Numbered from the stretch's first letter, positions 16,128-25,220 are shown. The stretch is 31,801 nucleotides of DNA from Glaciecola sp964418575 (GCA_964418575.1 CAYQMI010000032.1:1-31801); one strand, 5' to 3'. Numbers and translations are program-made. The notes: a model not told the origin generated them from the sequence alone.

Positions 16128-16457
16128 TATTCAATAAGACATACTTAGTTACATATTTATACAAGCGTTTGCAAAAAATTGATTACATACTCATTAACCT
16201 GAATCCTGTTTAAGGAATGGTGCAAACGCTTGTTTTACATGCTTAAATTAATTTTTACACTCAGTGCCGCTAGAATTGTGAAGTACAAGGCGCAAAAGTC
16301 ACGTAATAGTTATTCTATTGCTGGCTTTTGCAACGCAGTAATTCGCAATTCTAGCGGTGCTGAGCGCCGTTTCTTAAACAGGATTCAGGTTCATTATAAC
16401 AGTGATTGTATTTACTCAATTCAACAACATTTGAAGTGCTAACGTTTAGAGGTCAAT
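16128..16457. other. Divergent intergenic region dominated by a palindromic element
   Basis: 330 bases between the divergent retropepsin and M16 genes. About 230 of them (16161-16391) are taken up by nested and interleaved inverted repeats, described separately. The rest is AT-rich. AGAGG at 16448-16452 is the M16 ribosome site. An open frame at 16230-16442 is produced by the palindromes and is not a gene. Confidence 0.8.
16161..16391. repeat. Composite palindromic element of four inverted-repeat pairs
   Basis: Outer pair B: 16196-16217 with 16370-16391, 21 of 22 bases complementary. Nested pair C: 16260-16282 with 16342-16364, 20 of 23 complementary, all three exceptions being G-T pairs that RNA would still form. 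Central pair D: 16292-16309 with 16315-16331 around the loop ttatt. Together B, C and D make one long near-continuous hairpin. Pair A, acaagcgtttgca (16161-16173) with tgcaaacgcttgt (16221-16233), is a perfect 13-base inverted repeat that encloses the left arm of B, so A and B cannot form in one simple fold. It has no coding content. It could be a MITE-like mobile repeat or a structured RNA; which one is inference. Confidence 0.85.
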
Positions 16458-19199
16458 ATGAAATATCAAGGTAGATTAAAACAAAGGATTGTATTTGCTC
16501 TGACGCTTGTGACGGTGCTCGTAAGCCCGCTCAAGGCGCAAGAAATTGATATCCCTTTTGAAAAGTTTGAATTAGACAATGGCTTGACCGTTGTTGTACA
16601 CGAAGACCGCAAAGCGCCTGTTGTAGCGGTTGCTGTGTGGTATAAAGTGGGCTCAAAAGATGAACCTCAAGGAAAAACAGGTTTTGCTCACTTATTTGAA
16701 CATTTAATGTTTAATGGCACTGAAAACTATGACGATGAATGGTTTGGACCATTGCAAGAAGTAGGTGCCACTGGCCTTAACGGCACGACGAGTTTTGACC
16801 GTACCAACTATTTCCAAACCGTCCCCACGCCAGCCCTTGACCGTATTTTGTGGATGGAGTCAGACCGAATGGGTCACTTACTCGGGGCCATAACGCAAGA
16901 AAAGCTCGATGAGCAGCGCGGCGTTGTGCAAAACGAAAAGCGTCAGGGCGAAGACCAACCCTACGGTAAAGTATTTGACCGAGTCATCCCAAGCCTCTTT
17001 CCAGTGGGGCATCCTTACGCACATTTGCCCATCGGCTCAATGTCCGACCTCAATGCCGCTTCACTAGAAGATGTTGAAGCCTGGTTTAAGCAATACTATG
17101 GCGCTGCCAATGCGATATTAGTGCTAAGTGGCGACATAAATGCTGCAGAGGCGCGTCCGCTAGTGCAAAAGTACTTTGGTGATATAGACGCAGGCCCTGC
17201 ATTGACAAAATGGGATGCTTGGGTTCCCAAGCGCAGCGCAAACTCGCGCGAAACCATGCAAGACAAAGTGCCGCAAACTCGATTATATCGTTTGTGGGTA
17301 GCTCCTGAAGACACTAATCCAGTCTCGACCGATTTATTTGTTGCCGCCAGCGTATTGGGTGATGGCAAAAACTCAAGGCTGTACAAAGAACTCGTATATG
17401 ACCAACAAATTGCCACAAATGCTTCGGTGTTTAATTTAGAACTGCAAATGGCTTCAATATTTGGTGTGTCTATTGACGTAAAAGACGGGGTAGATATTGC
17501 GACCGTTGAACGCGAACTCGACAAAATTATGATGGAGTTTTTGAGAAAAGGTCCAACGACCGATGAAGTAGAATTAGTTGCGACTAAAAACAAAGCGTCG
17601 ATTATTAGAGGACTTGAAGAGGTTGGTGGTTTTGCAGGTAAAGCTCAGACTCTAGCTCAGGGTGAGTTGCTCGCCGGCGACCCAGGCTTTTTCAAACAAG
17701 AATTAGCCTTACTCGACAAAGCATCTAAAAAGTCGGTGCTAAATGCTTCGCGTGAATGGTTAGGAGACGGCTGGCATCAACTGGTAGTAAACCCTTTCCC
17801 AGAATACACCACGGCTGAAACAGGCGTAGACAGAAGCACTGGCTTGCCAGATGTAACAGGCGAGACGCAGTTGAGCTTTCCGGCGATACAAGAAGCAACG
17901 CTATCAAATGGCATGAAAGTAAATTTAGCCGAGCGTAGCACCATTCCGGTTGTGAATGTGGCCATGCAGTTTGATGCTGGCTACGCAGCAGACAAAGGCA
18001 ATAAACTGGGCTTGGCAAACTTCACTACAGCAATGCTAGATGAAGGCGCGGGCAAATATGATGCGCTGGAGTTGTCGGCTGAACTTGAAAAACTCGGTGC
18101 AGAGCTTTCTGCAGGCTCAAACCTAGATACTACTTCGGTAAGCATGTCGATGTTAAAAGAAAACCTTGAAGACTCTTTAGCCTTAATGGGTGATGTGCTG
18201 CTTAAGCCTAATTTTGAAGCTGAAGAAATTGAGCGCCAGCGTGCACTTATTCTCAATGGCATTGCTCAGCAAAAAGCCCAACCGGTAGCCATTGCCTTGA
18301 CGGTATTACCTCCGCTTATTTATGGCGAAGATCACGCTTATGGCATTCCTTTTACAGGCACAGGGACTGAAGAAGCGGTAGCCAGCATTAGTCGAGAGGA
18401 TATGATCAGGTTTAAGGACCAATGGATGCGCCCTGACAACGGCACTATTTTTGTGGTGGGTGATACTACAATGGATGAGATAAAGCCTGAGCTTGAGCGA
18501 GTATTTGGAAAATGGAAAGTAGCGGGTGAGAAAGGTAGCAAAGAAATTGCTGAAGTTACCTTACCTGAAACAGGCCGTGCGATTATTATCGACCGCCCAG
18601 GCGCGTCACAATCGCTAATATTAGCTGCGCACATTGCCCCGCCTACCGGTGCTGACAACAACATCGCGATAGATGCCATGAACGAAACCTTAGGCGGCGC
18701 CTTTACCGCACGTGTGAATATGAATTTGCGTGAAGATAAAGGTTGGGCATACGGTGCTTATACCTTTTTACAAGAGGCCCAAGGCCAGCGTCCATTCATG
18801 GTGTATGCGCCAGTACAAACCGATAAAACTGGTGCTTCACTGCAAGAATTAGTGAAAGAGCTTAATGCATACAAAGGCGATAAACCGCCTACGCAAGCAG
18901 AATTGACCCGAGTGGTGTTCGATAAAGTTCGCTCATTACCAGGGCAGTTTGAAACTTCTTCTGCTGTGCTTTCAAGCTTGTTGTCGAGCGATCGCTTTGC
19001 ACGTCAGTTAAATTACCCTGAAACATTACCTGAGAAGTATCAAGCCCTTTCGGTAGATGATTTGGAGCAGGCGGCAACTGAGGTTGTTCATCCAGAAAAA
19101 TTAACGTGGGTTATCATCGGCGACGCTAGCGTTATTCAAGCAGAAGTAGAAGCTGCCGGCGTTGGTGAGGTAAGCGTGATGAGTATGAATGAGCTTTAG
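16458..19199 (+). CDS. Secreted M16-family zinc metallopeptidase (pitrilysin-like)
   Basis: A 913-residue exported peptidase. A signal peptide covers about residues 1-27 (cleavage after KAQ or nearby). The inverted zinc motif HxxEH is His78-Leu-Phe-Glu81-His82 in GFAHLFEHLMFNG, and Glu160 in VVQNEKRQ is the likely third ligand. Two M16 halves are present: an active N-terminal half (about 30-450) and a C-terminal half (about 470-900) that lacks HxxEH, as is normal for single-chain M16 enzymes. It probably degrades peptides in the periplasm. A good ribosome site (AGAGG, five bases before the ATG) supports the start. It is monocistronic, with a palindromic element upstream and a stem-loop just after the stop. 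Precise substrate unknown. Confidence 0.92.
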   Translation: MKYQGRLKQRIVFALTLVTVLVSPLKAQEIDIPFEKFELDNGLTVVVHEDRKAPVVAVAVWYKVGSKDEPQGKTGFAHLFEHLMFNGTENYDDEWFGPLQEVGATGLNGTTSFDRTNYFQTVPTPALDRILWMESDRMGHLLGAITQEKLDEQRGVVQNEKRQGEDQPYGKVFDRVIPSLFPVGHPYAHLPIGSMSDLNAASLEDVEAWFKQYYGAANAILVLSGDINAAEARPLVQKYFGDIDAGPALTKWDAWVPKRSANSRETMQDKVPQTRLYRLWVAPEDTNPVSTDLFVAASVLGDGKNSRLYKELVYDQQIATNASVFNLELQMASIFGVSIDVKDGVDIATVERELDKIMMEFLRKGPTTDEVELVATKNKASIIRGLEEVGGFAGKAQTLAQGELLAGDPGFFKQELALLDKASKKSVLNASREWLGDGWHQLVVNPFPEYTTAETGVDRSTGLPDVTGETQLSFPAIQEATLSNGMKVNLAERSTIPVVNVAMQFDAGYAADKGNKLGLANFTTAMLDEGAGKYDALELSAELEKLGAELSAGSNLDTTSVSMSMLKENLEDSLALMGDVLLKPNFEAEEIERQRALILNGIAQQKAQPVAIALTVLPPLIYGEDHAYGIPFTGTGTEEAVASISREDMIRFKDQWMRPDNGTIFVVGDTTMDEIKPELERVFGKWKVAGEKGSKEIAEVTLPETGRAIIIDRPGASQSLILAAHIAPPTGADNNIAIDAMNETLGGAFTARVNMNLREDKGWAYGAYTFLQEAQGQRPFMVYAPVQTDKTGASLQELVKELNAYKGDKPPTQAELTRVVFDKVRSLPGQFETSSAVLSSLLSSDRFARQLNYPETLPEKYQALSVDDLEQAATEVVHPEKLTWVIIGDASVIQAEVEAAGVGEVSVMSMNEL

Positions 19200-19204
19200 A
19201 AGCT

Positions 19205-19241
19205 AAAAATTGGTCATTTCTACGAAGGTGGGAATGACCAA
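19205..19241 (-). terminator. Stem-loop terminator between convergent genes
   Basis: ttggtcatt (19210-19218) pairs perfectly with aatgaccaa (19233-19241), with two further pairs inside. The A5 run at 19205-19209 gives a T5 tail on the minus strand, so it best terminates the small membrane protein gene. It may also slow transcription from the M16 gene, which stops ten bases before the stem. Confidence 0.7.
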
Positions 19242-19290
19242 ATATTGCTGTAATGCTTAAATTTACAGCTTACAAGCTCGCTTGATCACA

Positions 19291-19671
19291 TCAACTCATG
19301 ACTGCCTGAATTAGCGGAGCGAAAATGTGTATTACCATGCCAAAAGCACTGCCAACCAGAAAGCCCATCCAGCCGTTTTTACCGGTATAACGCGCCAGCG
19401 TTGCACCAAACATCCCGGTCCATAGCATAATACTGTATACCGAAGTAATGCCTGCTCCTAACTGCTGAGGCATAAACAAAAGGACAATGACCGTAACCGC
19501 CATTGCGCCGGAGAGCAGCACCCAGTTAATATTTTTTGGGTTAGTGAATGCGGTGTACTTCTTTTTGTTTGCTTGTTCAGCCTGCTGCTTAGCGGCTTGT
19601 TCTTCTGATGCTTTTTGTTCGGCTGCGGAAGACGCTTGTTTTTGAGCTTTAACTCGTGACCCTTTAGACAT
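19291..19671 (-). CDS. Small hypothetical membrane protein with charged N-terminus
   Basis: A 126-residue protein. Residues 1-40 are hydrophilic and rich in Ala, Gln, Lys and Glu (likely helical, possibly coiled coil); residues about 49-67, 76-93 and 101-123 are hydrophobic and look like three membrane helices, with a small basic turn (ARYTGKNGW) between the last two. I do not recognise the family. GAGG six bases before the ATG and a terminator downstream support a real monocistronic gene. It lies between the M16 and proBA genes with no evident functional link. Confidence 0.65.
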   Translation of the reverse strand: MSKGSRVKAQKQASSAAEQKASEEQAAKQQAEQANKKKYTAFTNPKNINWVLLSGAMAVTVIVLLFMPQQLGAGITSVYSIMLWTGMFGATLARYTGKNGWMGFLVGSAFGMVIHIFAPLIQAVMS

Positions 19672-19995
19672 TTATCGCCTCAATGCTGTTTAACGGTATC
19701 TACTTTCTCATTTTATACATTAATAGCATTATTGAAATAAATTAACACTTAGGACTTAAGTAGTAGAGGTCAATAATAACGTGCTACTTTTGGTAAAAAC
19801 ACATCTTAAAAAGTCGATTAAAGCCTTAAAATCAACGGTTTTTGTTAATTGAATGTAACATTTTTTCACCTTTTGGGTGAATAGAGCTAAAAAGCATAAA
19901 AAACCCCACTTTAAGCACTAAATAATAATATGCGCCCTTGAGAAAACGTGGTAAATCCTTACCCTAAGCCTCCTAATTTAACGACAAACTTGGAC
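19672..19995. other. Divergent AT-rich region upstream of proBA
   Basis: 324 bases with no gene. It must contain the promoters for the small membrane protein and for proBA. One hairpin is evident: ttcacc (19865-19870) with ggtgaa (19876-19881) after a T-rich run. I saw no leader peptide, riboswitch or clear promoter pair. Confidence 0.6.
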
Positions 19996-21126
19996 ATGAC
20001 CGCTTTTAATTGGCAAACCGCAGTAATAAAAATAGGCAGTGCACTAGTCTCTCCCGATGGCTCTGGCACTAGCGACAAATTCCTCAGCAATATCGCAAAT
20101 TTTATCATCGAAAGTCGTAGACAAGGCAAGCAAGTAGTACTTGTTTCCTCTGGCAGCGTTGCAGCCGCACGAGGAGAAATTGCCACTGAACACCGTGTAA
20201 GTCCCGGTAAGAAATCTGCTATGGCAGCCATTGGGCAAACAAAGATGATGGCAACTTGGTCGCGCTTATTTGGGTTTACTTGTGCGCAACTTTTACTGAC
20301 TGTTGAAGACCTTAACGACCGACGTCGTTTTGTGAACATCAAAAACACCATGGAGCAGCTCCTCGATCACGACGTTTTGCCTATCGTAAACGAAAACGAC
20401 ACGGTAGCGATTGATGAATCGAAAGTGGGTGATAACGATAATTTAGCTGCTCACACCGCGATAGCGGTTCAAGCCGACTGCCTGATTATTTGCACCGATG
20501 TAGATGGTTTATACACCGGTAATCCGAGGCTCGACCCAGAGGCGAAACTTTTGCCAACTGTTGATCATATTGACGAGGGCGTGATGGGACTTGCTGGAGG
20601 TGCAGGATCGTCGGTTGGCACGGGTGGCATGATCACTAAACTGCAAGCCGCACAGAAATGCGCAGAATCAGGTATCCAAACCTTGTTGGTTAATGGCACT
20701 AAGTCTGTCACGTTTAACGAATTGGTATCGGGAAATTGCCCGGGAACGCTGTTTTTAGCAAAAGATGATGATAGTACCGCTCGCCAAGATTGGTTAAAGC
20801 ACACGTCTTCTCCAAAAGGCGAATTAGTCGTGGATAAAGGCGCATACTTGGCAGTAACTGAGCGCGGCGCGTCATTGTTGTCTGCGGGTATTACACAAGT
20901 AGTGGGTAAATTTGCTGCGAATGATGCGGTACTTGTGACCCATGAAGGGCAGGTTATTGGGAAAGGCCTAGCGGCATATTCCTCAGCTGAAATTCAGCAA
21001 ATAAAAGGCGCGAAAAGCTCACAAATCCAATATATCTTGGGTTATAGCGACAGCGCAGAAGTGCTACACAGAGATGATTTTGTGTTGATAGCACACAACA
21101 ACGACCGAATTTTAAAATCGAGTTAG
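19996..21126 (+). CDS. proB: Glutamate 5-kinase
   Basis: Phosphorylates L-glutamate with ATP, the first step of proline synthesis. The 376-residue product has the amino-acid kinase domain (AVIKIGSALVSPDG; VVLVSSGSVAAARGE; LPIVNENDTVAIDE; KVGDNDNLAAHTA; TDVDGLYTGNPR; GTGGMITKLQAAQ) and a C-terminal PUA domain (about 280-370: KGELVVDKGA, GASLLSAGI, EGQVIGKGLAAYSS), the two-domain form found in E. coli. I start at ATG 19996, which matches the family N-terminus; a GTG at 19948 would add 16 residues unlike the family. Neither start has a strong ribosome site. The enzyme is normally inhibited by proline. proA follows after 23 bases. Confidence 0.95.
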   Translation: MTAFNWQTAVIKIGSALVSPDGSGTSDKFLSNIANFIIESRRQGKQVVLVSSGSVAAARGEIATEHRVSPGKKSAMAAIGQTKMMATWSRLFGFTCAQLLLTVEDLNDRRRFVNIKNTMEQLLDHDVLPIVNENDTVAIDESKVGDNDNLAAHTAIAVQADCLIICTDVDGLYTGNPRLDPEAKLLPTVDHIDEGVMGLAGGAGSSVGTGGMITKLQAAQKCAESGIQTLLVNGTKSVTFNELVSGNCPGTLFLAKDDDSTARQDWLKHTSSPKGELVVDKGAYLAVTERGASLLSAGITQVVGKFAANDAVLVTHEGQVIGKGLAAYSSAEIQQIKGAKSSQIQYILGYSDSAEVLHRDDFVLIAHNNDRILKSS

Positions 21127-21149
21127 AAGGAGAACAAAGAGACTTCATT

Positions 21150-22406
21150 ATGACATTTGATATCAAGCAAGCTGCCGCCGAAGCTAAGGCAGCAAAAACC
21201 GCAATAGCCAATTTATCGCAGGGTAAGAGAAAAGCCTTACTCGAATCAATAGCTGCCATGCTTATTGAGGCAACACCTCAAATTTTGAGCGCAAATAAAC
21301 AAGATGTGGCAAACGCAAAAGAGGCTGGGTTGAGCGCTTCGATGGTTGAACGACTAGTGCTAGACGAGGCGGGTGTTAAAGCCATCTCGTCTGCGGTCAC
21401 AGAGATTGCAAACCAAGATGAAGTGCTTGGAAGTGTATCAAATATCAAGCCTCTCCCCAGCGGCATTCAAGTAGGCAAAATGCGCATACCCCTAGGTGTT
21501 GTGGCAATGATTTACGAGTCTCGCCCGAATGTGACTATAGATGCTGCCGCCCTATGTTTAAAAGCCGGCAACGCGGTTATTTTACGAGGTGGTAAAGAAG
21601 CGCAACATTCTAACAAGGCCCTTGCCAAGGTATTGCATGAAGCTTTGGAAAAAGCGGGCTTACCGACAGGGATTGCTACGGTAATTCCGGTGCCAGATCG
21701 CGAAGTGATGGCGCAAATGTTAGAGCTAAGCGATAGCATCGATTTAATCATTCCACGAGGCGGTGAAGGCCTAATACGTTATGTGTCGCAAAACAGTAAA
21801 ATCCCAGTGATTCAACATTTTAAGGGCGTGTGTCATTTATTTATTGACGCCAAAGCTGACCTTACTAAAGCGCTACCTATTTTGGAAAACGGTAAAACTC
21901 AGCGCACAGGGGTATGTAATGCTCTTGAGACGCTGGTTATACATAAAGATATTGCAGAAAAAGCATTGCCTATGATAGATGCCCTATTCGCTGAAAAGTC
22001 GGTAAAAGTGCATGCATGCGAAAAGAGCTTGCCGTATTTTAAAGAAGCAGAGGCAACGCCAGCAACCGAAGAAGATTGGCACGCAGAATATTTGGATTTA
22101 GAAATCGCGGTGCGCGTTGTTGACGACTTTGACCAAGCCGTAGCGCACATTCAAGAATATGGGAGCGGTCACACCGAGGTAATCGTGACTGAACACTTGG
22201 GTAACTCTCAGCGTTTTATGCGTGAAGTGAACTCTTCTGTGATCATGCTAAATGCCTCATCACGCTTTTCTGATGGCGGCCAGCTCGGTCTTGGTGCGGA
22301 AATTGGGATATCAACCAGTAAATTGCATGCTTATGGTCCGATGGGAGCGCAGCAACTTACCACTGAAAAGTTTGTGGTATATGGCGATGGACAAATTCGT
22401 CAATAG
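21150..22406 (+). CDS. proA: Glutamate-5-semialdehyde dehydrogenase (gamma-glutamyl phosphate reductase)
   Basis: Reduces gamma-glutamyl phosphate with NADPH to glutamate semialdehyde, the step after ProB. The 418-residue protein matches the usual length. Visible motifs are LGVVAMIYESRPNVTIDAAALCLKAGNAVILRGGKEA, DLIIPRGGEGLIRYV, the catalytic Cys256 in QRTGVCNALETL, and the ending SSRFSDGGQLGLGAEIGISTSKLHAYGPMG. The 23-base spacer after proB begins AAGGAG, though 17 bases from the ATG. Product handling with ProB is thought to be by complex formation because the phosphate intermediate is unstable. A rho-independent terminator follows about 65 bases after the stop, closing the proBA unit. Confidence 0.96.
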   Translation: MTFDIKQAAAEAKAAKTAIANLSQGKRKALLESIAAMLIEATPQILSANKQDVANAKEAGLSASMVERLVLDEAGVKAISSAVTEIANQDEVLGSVSNIKPLPSGIQVGKMRIPLGVVAMIYESRPNVTIDAAALCLKAGNAVILRGGKEAQHSNKALAKVLHEALEKAGLPTGIATVIPVPDREVMAQMLELSDSIDLIIPRGGEGLIRYVSQNSKIPVIQHFKGVCHLFIDAKADLTKALPILENGKTQRTGVCNALETLVIHKDIAEKALPMIDALFAEKSVKVHACEKSLPYFKEAEATPATEEDWHAEYLDLEIAVRVVDDFDQAVAHIQEYGSGHTEVIVTEHLGNSQRFMREVNSSVIMLNASSRFSDGGQLGLGAEIGISTSKLHAYGPMGAQQLTTEKFVVYGDGQIRQ

Positions 22407-22472
22407 CCTTACGGCACACATGGCGATAGTTTTATAAGATAGCTCTCGTTAGCAAAACGCATAAGCAAGATA

Positions 22473-22503
22473 AAAACGCTCGACGCTTGTCGGGCGTTTT
22501 GCT
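22473..22503 (+). terminator. Rho-independent terminator of proBA
   Basis: aaaacgctcgac (22473-22484) pairs with gtcgggcgtttt (22489-22500) with one G-T pair and a gctt loop; the second arm ends in T4. It lies 66 bases after the proA stop and 50 before the carbonic anhydrase gene. Confidence 0.85.
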
Positions 22504-22551
22504 TACTGCTACATTGTGAATTCTTCATAAAAAAATACCCTAGGCTATTAA

Positions 22552-23139
22552 ATGCCCGAAATAAAAAAGTTGCTCGACAATAACATTCGATGGGCAGACG
22601 CTACTCACGCACAAGATCCAGAGTTTTTTAGTAAGTTATCAAAACAGCAAACGCCAGTTTATTTATGGATAGGTTGTTCCGATTCCCGTGTGCCGGCGAA
22701 TCAAATAGTGGATTTGATGCCAGGCGATATTTTTGTGCATCGTAATGTGGCAAATATGGTGGTGCATACCGACTTTAACTGTTTGTCGGTGCTGCAATAC
22801 GCGGTCGACGTGCTTAAAGTTAAACATGTAATTGTGTGCGGCCATTATGGCTGCGGCGGAGTAGAAGCTGCGCTCACTGGTGACAAGTTTGGTTTAATTG
22901 ATAATTGGCTATTGCACATCAAGGACATTGCCAGTGAGCATGAACAAGAATTGAGTGGCTTAAGTAAGCATGAAAGATTGGCTAAGCTGTGTGAGCTAAA
23001 CGTGCTGCAGCAGGCTGAAAATGTCCGGCGCACCAGTGTATTTCAAGATGCTATGGCTCGCGGACAAGAAGTGAAGATACATGCTTGGATTTACAGTCTA
23101 AGCAATGGCAAAATCACTTCACTCAAGCGAGACGATTAG
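22552..23139 (+). CDS. can: Beta-class carbonic anhydrase
   Basis: Interconverts CO2 and bicarbonate in the cytoplasm. The zinc ligands fall at exactly the E. coli Can positions: Cys42 and Asp44 in IGCSDSRVP, His98 and Cys101 in CGHYGCGG. HRNVANMVVHTDFNCLSVLQYAVDVL, WLLHIKDI and LCELNVLQQAENV are also near-identical to the Can clade. At 195 residues it lacks about 25 C-terminal residues of the 220-residue E. coli protein, after the core fold, so activity should be intact. TAGG lies seven bases before the ATG. It has its own transcription unit between the proBA terminator and the convergent S9 gene. Confidence 0.94.
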   Translation: MPEIKKLLDNNIRWADATHAQDPEFFSKLSKQQTPVYLWIGCSDSRVPANQIVDLMPGDIFVHRNVANMVVHTDFNCLSVLQYAVDVLKVKHVIVCGHYGCGGVEAALTGDKFGLIDNWLLHIKDIASEHEQELSGLSKHERLAKLCELNVLQQAENVRRTSVFQDAMARGQEVKIHAWIYSLSNGKITSLKRDD

Positions 23140-23156
23140 TAATTCAACCACTACTC

Positions 23157-23188
23157 AAAAAAGGAAGGAAAAGCGCAGTGCCTTTCCT
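23157..23188 (-). terminator. Rho-independent terminator of the second S9 gene
   Basis: Read leftward, aggaaa (23188-23183) pairs with tttcct (23171-23166), with an inner gc/gc extension; a T6 run matching A6 at 23157-23162 follows within a few bases. It is positioned 14 bases after the S9 stop and close to the convergent can stop. Confidence 0.7.
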
Positions 23189-23201
23189 CCCAGTATGTTG
23201 G

Positions 23202-25148
23202 TTAAATATGTTTTTCTAAAAACGCTAACACTTTTTCATAATATTCAGTGCGATTCTCTACATCAAAAAAGCCATGGGTTTCAGCGGGTTTTACAAACCA
23301 CTCAAAACGCTTATTCGCTTTATTAAGTGCATCGCGCAAAGCCTCAGCGTGCTCTATCGGCACTCGGCGGTCTTTTTCTCCGTGCGCAATTAAGATGGGT
23401 GCTTTGATAGAAGCAACATTATGGACCGGAGAGAAAGCCTTTAACTCACTTGGGTTTCTACCAATTGCACGCTCTAAGTAGTTCTCACCCCAGAGTAAGT
23501 CTTTTACATCGCCGTCGGAGTACATCATTTCTAAATCGTACACACCAGCGTTTGCAATTACACATTTGAACAAATCAGGCGCAATGCTCGCTGACATTAC
23601 CGCTGAATACCCACCAAAGCTTCCACCCATAATACAAACACGATCTTTAGCTATCTTACCCTGAGCAATGATATGTTGCGTTCCTTCAATAATATCAAGT
23701 TGTATGCGGTCGCCCCATTGCTTGAAGCCTGCAGCCATATAATTACTGCCATAGCCACCTGAACCTCTGAAGTTAACCTGTGCCACAGCATAACCTTGAG
23801 CAGCAAGCATCTGCACTTCTCGGTTAAACTCCCACCAATCGCGAGGACCATGTGGACCGCCGTGTACTATAGTTATCAAGGGTACCTTTTGATTTTCTTT
23901 CATACTCACGGGGTAAGTTACGTAGCCGTGAATAGAGCGACCATCACTTGCTTCAAAAGAAAATGGCTTGCTCTCTGAGAGCATCTGTTGAGGGATATGC
24001 GACATGTTAGAAAACAAAGGTTGCAATTTGTTTGCGCTTTTGTCGTATAAATAAAACGTACCGGGAGATATGTCGTTTCGTGTTTGAATCAACCAAAGTC
24101 TGCCATCGTCTGAACGGCTGGTAATGTTGACGACGTAACCCTCAAAGGTCGCAAGCATACTTTTGTAAATAGCCGCTTCTTCAGAGTCAGTGTTAAACAT
24201 CATATAGGCTGGATAACCGTCGTCGACTCTTATCGCGTAAGCACTTGAGCGGTCGCTCGATAGCACTATGTTGGTGATGTCGACGACTTCATCTGAATAA
24301 ATTTTGCTGTCTTTGCCGCTGGCTAAGTCTTTTGAATACAGGCCCAGTTTATCGCCGTCTTTGCGATCTAAAAAGAAAAGCTTGGTGTTGTCGTCGTTAG
24401 TGACAAGGGGCGTAAAATCTTCAGTTGCGGTATCGGTAAACTCAATCCAATTTTCATCGTCATATTTATAAGACTTTCGGTTTTCGTCTTTATCTAGGCC
24501 TGTTGCAAACAAGAGCTCACCGTCTCTGGTGGTAACAAAGCTAGTATATGGAATAGGCGCGTATGTGTACGCACTTTGCATAATACCGGTATAGATATTC
24601 AGCTTATGTACCGAAGGGATGGCACTTTGCCCTTCGCCCCATGGGGTTGATGAAATAAGAATATTGTCTGGATCGTCAGGCAGAAGATTAAGTACTCTTG
24701 CCCATCCTCTAACAAACTGCTTCTTTCTTAGCCTTGAGCCGGTTTGCTGCTCTCCTGCTCTAAAACCATATATTACTTCCGATGAACGTCCGTCGTAGTT
24801 AACCGCAAACAGCTCGCCATAAAAAGCGGGTTCGTCCAACCAAGGTTCATGGTTTAGCATTTCAATCACGATACGTTCGTCGTTTGCCCAATAATAGCTG
24901 CCTACTGAAAGATTGCCGCCAAGGTTGGCCCCGCCAATTGTTTCAAAGGTCGCTAAATCAAATACCGCTAAGCGCCAGCGTTGGTCTACTTGAATACGTA
25001 CGCTTAGTTTTGTGCCATCAGGTGATAGCTGTGCATCTGAATACTGGTCTGCTTGGGCGAAATCCGCCGCGCTTGGCTTGCTATGGGCATAGCTAGTGAT
25101 AAAAATGGAAAGGCTGAATATTGCTATGAATGTATAGAGTAACTTCAT
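23202..25148 (-). CDS. Exported S9-family (prolyl oligopeptidase-like) serine peptidase, second copy
   Basis: A 648-residue paralogue of the S9 gene at 655-2616. It has a signal peptide (about residues 1-23, ending TSYAHS), a propeller-like region and a C-terminal hydrolase domain. The triad is Ser510 in MGGSFGGYSAVMSAS, Asp593 in HGEKDRRVP and His625 in ETHGFFD. The two proteins align almost end to end, with the central propeller (about 230-380) more diverged than the termini, which suggests a different substrate range. AAAGGA eight bases before the ATG supports the start. Upstream is a region of perfect palindromes shared with the divergent MFS gene; a terminator follows downstream. Probably periplasmic peptide degradation. 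Confidence 0.92.
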   Translation of the reverse strand: MKLLYTFIAIFSLSIFITSYAHSKPSAADFAQADQYSDAQLSPDGTKLSVRIQVDQRWRLAVFDLATFETIGGANLGGNLSVGSYYWANDERIVIEMLNHEPWLDEPAFYGELFAVNYDGRSSEVIYGFRAGEQQTGSRLRKKQFVRGWARVLNLLPDDPDNILISSTPWGEGQSAIPSVHKLNIYTGIMQSAYTYAPIPYTSFVTTRDGELLFATGLDKDENRKSYKYDDENWIEFTDTATEDFTPLVTNDDNTKLFFLDRKDGDKLGLYSKDLASGKDSKIYSDEVVDITNIVLSSDRSSAYAIRVDDGYPAYMMFNTDSEEAAIYKSMLATFEGYVVNITSRSDDGRLWLIQTRNDISPGTFYLYDKSANKLQPLFSNMSHIPQQMLSESKPFSFEASDGRSIHGYVTYPVSMKENQKVPLITIVHGGPHGPRDWWEFNREVQMLAAQGYAVAQVNFRGSGGYGSNYMAAGFKQWGDRIQLDIIEGTQHIIAQGKIAKDRVCIMGGSFGGYSAVMSASIAPDLFKCVIANAGVYDLEMMYSDGDVKDLLWGENYLERAIGRNPSELKAFSPVHNVASIKAPILIAHGEKDRRVPIEHAEALRDALNKANKRFEWFVKPAETHGFFDVENRTEYYEKVLAFLEKHI

Positions 25149-25220
25149 CCGTGAGTCCTTTTAATCTGAAATAAACAACGTTGACTACGTCAATGTAATC
25201 AACACAACTTGTTGTGCACT

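Noticed and set aside
16161..16391. Integron attC site
   Set aside because: The palindrome is of suitable length, but I could not find the paired core sites with a GTT triplet expected of attC, and there is no integrase or cassette array nearby.
16230..16442. A 70-codon open frame upstream of the M16 gene
   Set aside because: It lies within the composite palindrome, has no ribosome site, and the product resembles no protein family.
22552..23139. Truncated carbonic anhydrase pseudogene
   Set aside because: It is about 25 residues shorter than E. coli Can, but all zinc ligands and the core are intact and the C-terminal tail varies in the family.
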